A program made the position numbers and the translations under genes. 13,294 nt of DNA from Fusobacteriaceae bacterium UBA2433 (GTDB lineage: Bacteria; Fusobacteriota; Fusobacteriia; Fusobacteriales; Fusobacteriaceae), in NCBI GenBank assembly GCA_002342785.1, contig DDQV01000016.1, forward strand, positions 1 through 13,294, in the 5' to 3' direction. The notes beneath the pieces were generated by a model. The model was not told the DNA's origin, searched no databases, and saw only the letters and a list, made by a program, of their open reading frames with translations. Position 1 is the first letter of the stretch. The number at the start of each line of letters is the position of its first letter. Shown piece by piece: positions 7,728 to 13,294 of this stretch.

Positions 7728-7744
7728 CAAAGGAAGTGAAATCT

Positions 7745-8290
7745 ATGAGAATGATTATAAGTGGTAGACATTTAGAGGTTACGCCGGCGATAAGAGCACA
7801 TGCAGAAAAAAAAGTAGGGAAAATTAAAAAATATTTTGATCAAATAGCGGAGGTGTATATTACTCTTTCAGCGCAAAATGTAAAAACAGGAAAGATTCAT
7901 ACAGCAGATGTGTTGGTATATGTAAATGGTTCTAAAATAAAAGCTACAGTGGAAGATACAGATTTATATACTGCAATTGATGAAGTTGTAGATGTACTTG
8001 AAAAACAATTAACTAAACATAAAGAAAAATTAAGAGATAATAATCATGCTAATGCTCTTAGAAAGTTTGATTACAATGCTGAAACTGGAAATATAACAAG
8101 AGAAAAAGTAAATAAAATTATTCCAACTAAAATAATGGCTAAACCAATGGAAGTAGGAGAAGCTATTTTACAAATGGAAACTATGGGAAAAAAATTCTAT
8201 ATCTTTATGAATGCTGAAACAGAAGAATTAAATGTAGTATATAAAAGAAGAGATGGAGATTACAGTCACGTAGAAGCTGGATGGGAATAA
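7745..8290 (+). CDS. hpf: Long-form ribosome hibernation promoting factor
   Basis: Hpf binds the decoding region of the 30S subunit and, in the long form, dimerises ribosomes into inactive 100S particles during starvation. The N-terminal domain (about 1-100) begins MRMIISGRHLEVT and carries the family's basic helices. The C-terminal dimerisation domain (about 122-181) contains IPTKIMAKPM, GEAILQMETMGKKFYIF and NAETEELNVVYKRRDG. The 181 residues match long-form proteins and not the short proteobacterial YhbH or YfiA. GTG 7736 is in frame, but it overlaps the AGGAAG ribosome binding site at 7731-7736, so ATG 7745 is preferred; ATG 7751 is also possible. A strong terminator follows 10 bases after the stop. 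The gene lies 117 bases after buk. Confidence 0.93.
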   Translation: MRMIISGRHLEVTPAIRAHAEKKVGKIKKYFDQIAEVYITLSAQNVKTGKIHTADVLVYVNGSKIKATVEDTDLYTAIDEVVDVLEKQLTKHKEKLRDNNHANALRKFDYNAETGNITREKVNKIIPTKIMAKPMEVGEAILQMETMGKKFYIFMNAETEELNVVYKRRDGDYSHVEAGWE

Positions 8291-8300
8291 AAATAACTGA

Positions 8301-8334
8301 AAAGGAGTTAATCATATTGATTAACTCCTTTTTT
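8301..8334 (+). terminator. Intrinsic terminator of hpf
   Basis: A perfect 14-bp inverted repeat (8301-8314 and 8318-8331) with a 3-base TAT loop is followed by T to 8334 and a second T-rich stretch after one C. It separates the hpf stretch from the cobalamin cluster. Confidence 0.92.
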
Positions 8335-8368
8335 CTTGTTTTTATAACTACAAATAAACACTAAATCG

Positions 8369-8377
8369 TGGTATATT
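8369..8377 (+). promoter_or_regulatory. Candidate extended -10 promoter for cobQ
   Basis: TGG followed by TATATT (8372-8377) resembles an extended -10 element. No fair -35 hexamer lies 16-18 bases upstream. It would start transcription near 8384 and give a leader of about 55 bases, too short to contain a cobalamin riboswitch. A promoter is expected somewhere here because the hpf terminator lies just upstream. Confidence 0.3.
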
Positions 8378-8420
8378 TTTATATATATTAAACAGAAAAT
8401 AAAAATTCTAGTTTTTTTTA

Positions 8421-8432
8421 TACAATGGGGGG
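8421..8432 (+). promoter_or_regulatory. G-tract ribosome binding site of cobQ
   Basis: TACAAT is followed by six G (8427-8432), 7 bases before ATG 8440. An in-frame ATG at 8425-8427 overlaps the motif and would place the ribosome binding site inside the gene, so 8440 is taken as the start. Confidence 0.65.
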
Positions 8433-8439
8433 AATAAAA

Positions 8440-9930
8440 ATGAGAGAACATAAAAATTTAATGATTCAAGGGACTGCATCATCAGTAGGAAAAAGTTTAA
8501 TAACAACTGCATTATGTAGGTTAACACATAAAAAGGGATATAAAGTTTGTCCATTTAAATCGCAAAATATGGCACTCAATTCATATATAACTGAAAATGG
8601 TTTGGAAATGGGAAGAGCTCAAGTTGTTCAAGCAGAAGCTTGCGGAATAAAACCAGAAGTATATATGAATCCAATATTATTAAAACCTACTAGTGATAGA
8701 AAATCTCAAGTAATTTTAAATGGTAGAGTCGTAGAAAATATGGGAGCTATAGAATATTCAGTTTATAAAGAAAGATTAAAAAAAGAAATTTTGAAAAATT
8801 ATGACTATATAAAAAATAACTATGATGTATCTATAATTGAAGGAGCAGGAAGTCCAGTAGAGATAAATCTTACAAAGGGTGATATAGTAAATATGGGAAT
8901 GGCTCATATGGCAGATGCACCTGTAATTTTAGTAGCAGATATAGACAGAGGAGGAGTGTTTGCAAGTGTAGTAGGAACTATGACACTTTTTACTCCTGAA
9001 GAAAGAAGGAGAGTAAAAGGAGTAATTATAAATAAATTCAGAGGGGATGTAAAGATATTAAAACCTGGATTAAAACAATTAGAAGAAATTATAGGTGTTC
9101 CAGTTTTAGGGGTAGTACCTTATACAAAATTAAATATAGAAGATGAAGATGGAGTAACTGATAAATTTAAAAGACAAACTATGGATAAAGATATAAAGAT
9201 ATCAGTAATAAAATTAAAACATATGTCTAATTTTACAGATTTAGATGCATTTAATTTATATGAAGATGTTTCTGTTAAGTATATTGATAGAGTAGAGGAT
9301 TTAGGAAATGAAGATATGATAGTCATTCCAGGATCAAAAAGTACAATAGATGATTTAAAAGAATTGAAAGAAACAGGAATAGCAGAAAAAATAGTAAAAT
9401 TATCTAAGAATGGAACTATAATATTTGGAATATGCGGTGGTTATCAAATGTTAGGAGGAAAGATAGAAGATCCAGATAAATTAGAGGGAAATATAGGAGA
9501 AATATCAGGATTGGGATTGTTAGATCTTACTACTGTTATGGAAAAATCTAAAAATACTTTACAGTATTATGGTCAAATATTACTAGATCAAGGGTTGTTT
9601 AAAGGACTTTATGGTAAAACTATAAATGGATATGAAATTCATCAAGGAATAACTAATGGTAAGGAAAAAGGTATATTTTTAGATGGTGAAAATTATATAA
9701 ATGGAGTTATTAAAAATAATATAATTGGATGTTATATACATGGAATTTTTGATAATACAGAATTCACCCGTGGATTTTTAAATAATATAAGATCGGAAAA
9801 GGGTTTAGATGGGATAGATGCTACAATCAGTTTTGAAGAGTTTAAAGAGAAAGAATATGATAAATTAGCTAAAGTTGTAGAAGAATCGGTAGATATGGAA
9901 AAATTATATAAAATAATAGGAATTTCCTAA
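8440..9930 (+). CDS. cobQ: Cobyric acid synthase (glutamine-dependent)
   Basis: CobQ, called CbiP in the anaerobic pathway, amidates four side chains of adenosylcobyrinic acid a,c-diamide using glutamine and ATP, giving adenosylcobyric acid. The 496 residues are typical. The N-terminal dethiobiotin-synthetase-like ATPase domain has the P-loop GTASSVGKS at 11-19 and VADIDRGGVFAS in the middle. The C-terminal class I glutamine amidotransferase domain has the nucleophile C332 in GICGGYQMLGG and the catalytic-dyad histidine H434 in CYIHGIFDN. The start at ATG 8440 is set by the G-tract site. An in-frame ATG at 8425 would add five residues encoded by that site. It is the first gene of the cobalamin cluster, after the hpf terminator and 81 bases before cobU. 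Confidence 0.95.
   Translation: MREHKNLMIQGTASSVGKSLITTALCRLTHKKGYKVCPFKSQNMALNSYITENGLEMGRAQVVQAEACGIKPEVYMNPILLKPTSDRKSQVILNGRVVENMGAIEYSVYKERLKKEILKNYDYIKNNYDVSIIEGAGSPVEINLTKGDIVNMGMAHMADAPVILVADIDRGGVFASVVGTMTLFTPEERRRVKGVIINKFRGDVKILKPGLKQLEEIIGVPVLGVVPYTKLNIEDEDGVTDKFKRQTMDKDIKISVIKLKHMSNFTDLDAFNLYEDVSVKYIDRVEDLGNEDMIVIPGSKSTIDDLKELKETGIAEKIVKLSKNGTIIFGICGGYQMLGGKIEDPDKLEGNIGEISGLGLLDLTTVMEKSKNTLQYYGQILLDQGLFKGLYGKTINGYEIHQGITNGKEKGIFLDGENYINGVIKNNIIGCYIHGIFDNTEFTRGFLNNIRSEKGLDGIDATISFEEFKEKEYDKLAKVVEESVDMEKLYKIIGIS
9917..9929. repeat. 13-bp palindrome overlapping the cobQ stop, next to the cobU promoter
   Basis: TAGGAA and TTCCTA flank a single central T. The one-base centre rules out an RNA hairpin of the full repeat, so it would act as a DNA site if it acts at all. 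It ends 4 bases before the -35 hexamer at 9934, a position usable by a regulator, but it also encodes the end of CobQ and may be chance. Confidence 0.3.
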
Positions 9931-9933
9931 TAA

Positions 9934-9962
9934 TTGAAATGTCAGTCTATAAATGATATACT
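9934..9962 (+). promoter_or_regulatory. Internal promoter for cobU and downstream genes
   Basis: TTGAAA at 9934-9939, a 17-base spacer and TATACT at 9957-9962 preceded by TGA (an extended -10) form one of the best promoters in the window. Transcription should start near 9969, giving a leader of about 43 bases. It lies between the cobQ stop and the cobU start, so cobU-cobS-cobC-cobT can be expressed apart from cobQ. Confidence 0.7.
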
Positions 9963-9996
9963 GAAATTAGAATTACAATCTTTAGTTTATACAAAA

Positions 9997-10006
9997 TACA
10001 TGGGGG
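9997..10006 (+). promoter_or_regulatory. G-tract ribosome binding site of cobU
   Basis: TACAT is followed by five G (10002-10006), 5 bases before ATG 10012. As at ptb and cobQ, an ATG (10000-10002) is embedded in the motif and is in frame with the true start. It is the shortest of the four G-tracts. Confidence 0.6.
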
Positions 10007-10011
10007 TCATA

Positions 10012-10566
10012 ATGGGAAAAATCATATATATAACAGGTGGAGCTAGGAGTGGGAAAAGTTTATTAGCTGAAACTATGTCTTTAGATAATTATAAAACAAG
10101 AACATACCTTGCGACAGCTATCGCGTATGATGATGAGATGATAGATAGGATAGAAAAACATTTAATTCAAAGAGGCAAAAATTGGGAAACAATAGAAGGG
10201 TATAAAAATATATCGAATCTTTTAGAAGGAAAAATACAAACAGATGTAGTTCTTCTAGATTGTTTAACAAATATGGTAAGCAATTTACTTTTAGAAAATA
10301 ATGTAGATTGGGATATGGTTACTCCTTCGGAAGTAAACAAAATGGAAGACGAAATTTTACTAGAAATAGAAGGTCTTTTAGCATGTATAAAATCATATAA
10401 AGGAGATTTTATAATTGTTAGTAATGAATTAGGAATGGGATTAGTACCTCCTTATCCACTGGGGCGTTATTTTAGAGATATTTCAGGCAGAATAAATCAG
10501 AGAATAGCTAATGAAAGTCACGAAGCATATATGGTAGTTTCTGGAATTAAGGTTAGATTGAAATAG
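10012..10566 (+). CDS. cobU: Adenosylcobinamide kinase / adenosylcobinamide-phosphate guanylyltransferase
   Basis: CobU phosphorylates adenosylcobinamide and then transfers GMP from GTP to form adenosylcobinamide-GDP, the activated substrate of CobS. The 184 residues are the usual length. The P-loop GGARSGKS is at 9-16. H50 in RIEKHLIQRG occupies the region of the guanylylated histidine. LLDCLTNMVSN and the signature SNELGMGLVPPYPLGRYFRD followed by GRINQRIA are all present. The frame stays open upstream to TTG 9934, but that start sits on the -35 box of a promoter, so ATG 10012 with its G-tract site is chosen. cobS follows after 22 bases. Confidence 0.94.
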   Translation: MGKIIYITGGARSGKSLLAETMSLDNYKTRTYLATAIAYDDEMIDRIEKHLIQRGKNWETIEGYKNISNLLEGKIQTDVVLLDCLTNMVSNLLLENNVDWDMVTPSEVNKMEDEILLEIEGLLACIKSYKGDFIIVSNELGMGLVPPYPLGRYFRDISGRINQRIANESHEAYMVVSGIKVRLK

Positions 10567-10588
10567 AAAATTAATTAGGAGGAACAAG

Positions 10589-11326
10589 ATGAAGGGATTT
10601 TTACTTCTTTTACAATTTATGACAAGGATACCAACTCCAAAAATGGAGTATGAACCAAAGAGATTAGGAAAAGCTATGAAGTTCTTTCCAGTAGTTGGAA
10701 TAATAATAGGAATAATTTTATATTATTCATTTATAGTTTTAAATCAATTTTTTGATAGTCCAGAAGTAATAGCAATACTAATAATACTAATAGAAATAAT
10801 TCTCACAGGCGGATTACACTTAGACGGATTAGCAGACACATTTGATGGAATATTTAGTTATAGAAGTAAAAAACGTATGTTGGAAATAATGAAAGATTCT
10901 AGGATTGGGAGTAATGGAGCATTATCATTAATAATTTACTTTGCTTTAAAGGGAACTCTTTTAAAAGAAGTTATATCGATAGATGAATCACCTTATTTTT
11001 TACTTGTAATGCCTGTAATAGCTAGGTTCAATAGTACTTTAAATTGTGGAGTAGCAAAATATGCTAGACCTAGTGGTATGGGAAAATCTATAGTGGAAGA
11101 AACAAATATAGTAAGTGTATTAATATCACTTGTTATAACTTTAGCTTTTTCATATTATTTTATAGGGATGACAGGAATATATGCCTTGGTAGTAGTAAGT
11201 ATTTTAGGGATATATTTTGCTAAATTAATGGAAAGAAAGATTGGAGGAATAACAGGAGATACTCTTGGGGCTGTAGTAGAGATGTCTTCGATAATTGTAC
11301 TTTTAGTGGGAGCAATAAATGGGTAA
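10589..11326 (+). CDS. cobS: Adenosylcobinamide-GDP ribazoletransferase (cobalamin synthase)
   Basis: CobS is an integral membrane enzyme that joins adenosylcobinamide-GDP to alpha-ribazole or alpha-ribazole phosphate, giving adenosylcobalamin or its 5'-phosphate. The 245 residues are typical. The conserved DGLADTFDG at 79-87 holds the acidic metal-binding residues, and RMLEIMKDSRIGSNG at 96-110 is the second family block. Hydrophobic segments lie around 34-51, 58-75, 110-125, 173-191 and 194-209, with another at the C-terminus. TAGGAGGAAC places AGGAGG at 10577-10582, 6 bases before ATG 10589. The last 8 bases overlap the start of cobC, so translation is probably coupled. Confidence 0.94.
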   Translation: MKGFLLLLQFMTRIPTPKMEYEPKRLGKAMKFFPVVGIIIGIILYYSFIVLNQFFDSPEVIAILIILIEIILTGGLHLDGLADTFDGIFSYRSKKRMLEIMKDSRIGSNGALSLIIYFALKGTLLKEVISIDESPYFLLVMPVIARFNSTLNCGVAKYARPSGMGKSIVEETNIVSVLISLVITLAFSYYFIGMTGIYALVVVSILGIYFAKLMERKIGGITGDTLGAVVEMSSIIVLLVGAING

Positions 11327-11921
11327 ATTAATCTTAGTAAGGCATGGAGAGAGTGAATTAAATATAGAAAATATTTTTTTTGGACATTTAGATCCTAAAC
11401 TTACAAAAAAAGGAGAGGATCAAGCGAGAAAAACAAAAGAGATCTTTTCTACTATAAATTATAAGAATATTTATAGTAGTCCATTAAAAAGAGCAATGGA
11501 AACAGCTAATATAATAAATACAAAAAATTATGATATAAATTTAATTGATGATCTAAAGGAATTAAATTTTGGGATTTTAGAGGGTCTTACCTATGAAGAA
11601 ATTTTAGAAAAATATCCTGAAGATGCTATAGAATGGAAAGAAAATTGGAAAACATATAACTATCAAACAGGAGAGAGTGTTCAACAATTACAAGAAAGAT
11701 GTGTAAAATTTATAAAAACATTAGATTTTTCTCAAGGAAATATAGTAGTGGTTTGTCATTGGGGTGTAATAAATTGTATTTTAAGTTATTATTTCTCTGG
11801 AGGGTTAGAAGGATATTGGAAATTTGCTCCTAATTATGCTGGAATAACTGTTATAGAATTTATGGATGGATATCCAGTTTTAAAAGGAATTAATATAGGA
11901 GATGTCAATGGAGTTATATAA
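11319..11921 (+). CDS. cobC: Alpha-ribazole phosphatase, histidine phosphatase family
   Basis: CobC removes the phosphate from alpha-ribazole 5'-phosphate or from the cobalamin phosphate during nucleotide-loop assembly. The 200-residue protein is a branch-1 histidine phosphatase. It has LVRHGESE with R8, catalytic H9 and E11, then FGHLDPKLTKKGEDQA, YSSPLKRAMETA and ELNFGILEGLTYEE, and the second catalytic histidine H147 in VVCHWGVIN. By sequence alone it could be a phosphoglycerate mutase-like enzyme. Its position between cobS and cobT makes CobC the best call. GGGAG at 11308-11312 lies inside cobS, 6 bases before the ATG. It overlaps cobS by 8 bases and cobT by 14. Confidence 0.88.
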   Translation: MGKLILVRHGESELNIENIFFGHLDPKLTKKGEDQARKTKEIFSTINYKNIYSSPLKRAMETANIINTKNYDINLIDDLKELNFGILEGLTYEEILEKYPEDAIEWKENWKTYNYQTGESVQQLQERCVKFIKTLDFSQGNIVVVCHWGVINCILSYYFSGGLEGYWKFAPNYAGITVIEFMDGYPVLKGINIGDVNGVI

Positions 11922-12957
11922 GAAAACATTAAAAAAAATAAGATCTTTAAATATCGGGGTAACTACAAAAGCTAAAAATATATTAGATAAAAAAATGAAA
12001 CCTATAGGAAGTTTGGGGAAATTAGAAGAATTGGCTATTCAAATTTCTGGAATAACTGGAAGTTTAGATAATACAATTTCTAAAAAATTGCATTTAGTTG
12101 CTTCAGCAGATAATGGAATTGTGGAAGAGGGAGTTTCGTCTTGTCCAATTGAGTATACAAAAATTGTTTCTGAAGCTATGTTATCTAAGATTGCGGCTAT
12201 TGGAATTTTATGTGATACATTAGATGTTGATTTTAAATTGGTAGATATAGGAATAGCGAGAAATATAGATAGAGAATATCCAAATTTATATAGAAAAAAA
12301 ATAAAGATGGGAACTAATAACTTTGTATATGAACCTGCTATGACTCATGATGAGTGTATAAAAGCAATTGAAGTAGGAATATCAATTGTAGAAGAGAATT
12401 TAGAATATGATATATTTTCTAATGGAGAAATGGGAATAGGAAATACTACCACAAGTAGTGCAATCCTTTATGCATTGACAGGTGAAAACTTAGATTTAAT
12501 AGTAGGTCGTGGTGGTGGACTTAGCGATCAAGGGCTTATAAAGAAGAAAAAAATAATAAAGGAAGCTATAGAAAAATATAATCTTTTTGAAAATGACCCT
12601 ATAGAGATACTTCGATGTGTTGGAGGTTTAGATATTGCATGCATGGTAGGATTTTATCTTGGATGTGCAGCTAATTCCAAACCAATATTAATAGATGGGT
12701 TTATATCTAGTGTAGCAGCGTTATTGGCACAAAGAATAAATCCTGAGACTGTTGATTATATGATAGCCACTCATAAAAGTGAAGAACCAGGAATGGCAAT
12801 AATAAGTAAAAATTTAGGGAGAAAAACATTTTTAGATATGAATATGAGGTTAGGAGAGGGAACAGGAGCCGTTCTTGCATATCCTGTAATAACATCAGCT
12901 TTAGAAGTAATGAAAAGGATGAAAACTCCAGAGGCAGTCTATAAAATTTTAGGATAA
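11908..12957 (+). CDS. cobT: Nicotinate-nucleotide--dimethylbenzimidazole phosphoribosyltransferase
   Basis: CobT transfers ribose phosphate from nicotinate mononucleotide to 5,6-dimethylbenzimidazole or a related base, giving alpha-ribazole 5'-phosphate for CobS and CobC. The 349 residues match the family. PIGSLGKLEELA starts at 32, ADNG is at 67-70, GEMGIGNTT at 173-181 and THKSEEPGM follows. The catalytic glutamate E317 is in LGEGTGAVLAYPV and aligns in number with the Salmonella enzyme. ATG 11902 is in frame, but AGGAG at 11897-11901 touches it, while ATG 11908 has a 6-base spacing, so 11908 is preferred. Which lower-ligand base is used cannot be read from the sequence. The cobC stop lies inside its first codons. 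Confidence 0.95.
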   Translation: MELYKKTLKKIRSLNIGVTTKAKNILDKKMKPIGSLGKLEELAIQISGITGSLDNTISKKLHLVASADNGIVEEGVSSCPIEYTKIVSEAMLSKIAAIGILCDTLDVDFKLVDIGIARNIDREYPNLYRKKIKMGTNNFVYEPAMTHDECIKAIEVGISIVEENLEYDIFSNGEMGIGNTTTSSAILYALTGENLDLIVGRGGGLSDQGLIKKKKIIKEAIEKYNLFENDPIEILRCVGGLDIACMVGFYLGCAANSKPILIDGFISSVAALLAQRINPETVDYMIATHKSEEPGMAIISKNLGRKTFLDMNMRLGEGTGAVLAYPVITSALEVMKRMKTPEAVYKILG

Positions 12958-12970
12958 TAGGAGGAATGTT

Positions 12971-13294
12971 GTGGAATCTAAAAAACATTCAGGACATAGA
13001 AGTAGAGTTAAATCTAAAATTCTAGAGAATGGTTTAAATGGATTTTTAGATTATGAAATTTTAGAAGCATTATTATTTTATACAATCCCAAGAAAAGATA
13101 CTAAGGAGATAGCAAAGGAACTTTTAATGGAATTTAAAACATTAGAGAAAGTTTTAGCTGTATCTAAGGATGAGATATTGTCTTTAAAAATAAAAGGAAT
13201 AAATGAAAATACTTATATTTACTTTAAATTTTTAAATGATTTAAATAAAAAATTATATAAAGAAAAATTTAGTGAAGAAACCATTTTAAATTCT
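12971..13294 (+). CDS. radC: RadC-family protein (UPF0758), 5' part only
   Basis: The frame is open to the window edge (108 codons). It encodes the helix-hairpin-helix-like N-terminal region of RadC proteins. HSGHRSRVKSKILENG at the start, DYEILEALLFYTIPRKDTKEIAKELL in the middle and the LEKVLAVS region are characteristic. The C-terminal JAB/MPN metalloprotease-like domain with its HxHPSG motif would lie beyond the window. The start is GTG 12971, with AGGAGG at 12959-12964 spaced 6 bases. No in-frame ATG fits. It is 13 bases after cobT with no terminator, so it may be transcribed with the cobalamin genes. The family's cellular role is unsettled despite the name, and it is not part of cobalamin synthesis. 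Confidence 0.88.
   Translation, partial: MESKKHSGHRSRVKSKILENGLNGFLDYEILEALLFYTIPRKDTKEIAKELLMEFKTLEKVLAVSKDEILSLKIKGINENTYIYFKFLNDLNKKLYKEKFSEETILNS

Noticed and set aside
9934..10011. N-terminal extension of CobU from TTG 9934
   Set aside because: It covers a good promoter, has no ribosome binding site and adds 26 residues not typical of CobU. The family N-terminus begins at ATG 10012.
1..13294. CRISPR array, insertion sequence, phage, toxin-antitoxin or defence system, tRNA or rRNA
   Set aside because: No regularly spaced repeats, transposase or integrase motifs, small paired toxin genes, tRNA-like folds or rRNA-like segments were seen. The genes form an ordinary housekeeping and metabolic neighbourhood.

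Overview
This window looks like chromosomal DNA from an AT-rich, anaerobic, outer-membrane-bearing bacterium, most likely a member of the Fusobacteriota such as Fusobacterium or Cetobacterium. The evidence is very low GC by eye, heavy use of AGA and ATA codons, a LolDE-type lipoprotein exporter (which implies an outer membrane), a Ptb-Buk butyrate module and a clostridia-like cobalamin gene set. The phylum is inferred from protein flavour and gene content, not from a database match. Every convincing gene lies on the + strand.

Layout. An AT-only leader (1-248) carries a possible promoter. uvrA (249-3071), the nucleotide-excision-repair ATPase, follows. A strong promoter and a structured leader precede rpsO (3226-3489), which ends at a clear intrinsic terminator. 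A second strong promoter sits directly behind that terminator and drives a FtsX/LolE-type permease (3587-4753) and its ATPase lolD (4827-5516). ptb (5612-6517) and buk (6560-7627) encode the last two steps of butyrate formation with ATP synthesis. A long-form hibernation factor, hpf (7745-8290), closes that stretch at a strong terminator. I see no good terminator between lolD and hpf, so partial read-through across lolE-lolD-ptb-buk-hpf is possible.

The second half is a late-cobalamin cluster: cobQ (8440-9930), cobU (10012-10566), cobS (10589-11326), cobC (11319-11921) and cobT (11908-12957). CobQ amidates the corrin ring. CobU, CobS, CobC and CobT assemble and attach the lower nucleotide loop. 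cobU has its own good promoter, cobS/cobC/cobT overlap, and no cobalamin riboswitch is visible. The 5' part of radC (12971 to the window end) follows cobT by 13 bases and runs off the window.

No novel defence system, mobile element, CRISPR array or RNA gene was found. Several gene starts should be moved downstream of the longest open frame (lolE, ptb, hpf, cobQ, cobU, cobT), because promoters or ribosome binding sites lie inside the longer versions. The least ordinary signal is a recurring start-region motif, TAYA(A)T(A/G) followed by 5-7 G, at ptb, buk, cobQ and cobU. In three of the four an in-frame ATG is embedded in the motif. Other points worth checking are the rpsO leader with three tandem YTTGG units, the hpf leader, and a C-x2-H variant of the first UvrA zinc module.
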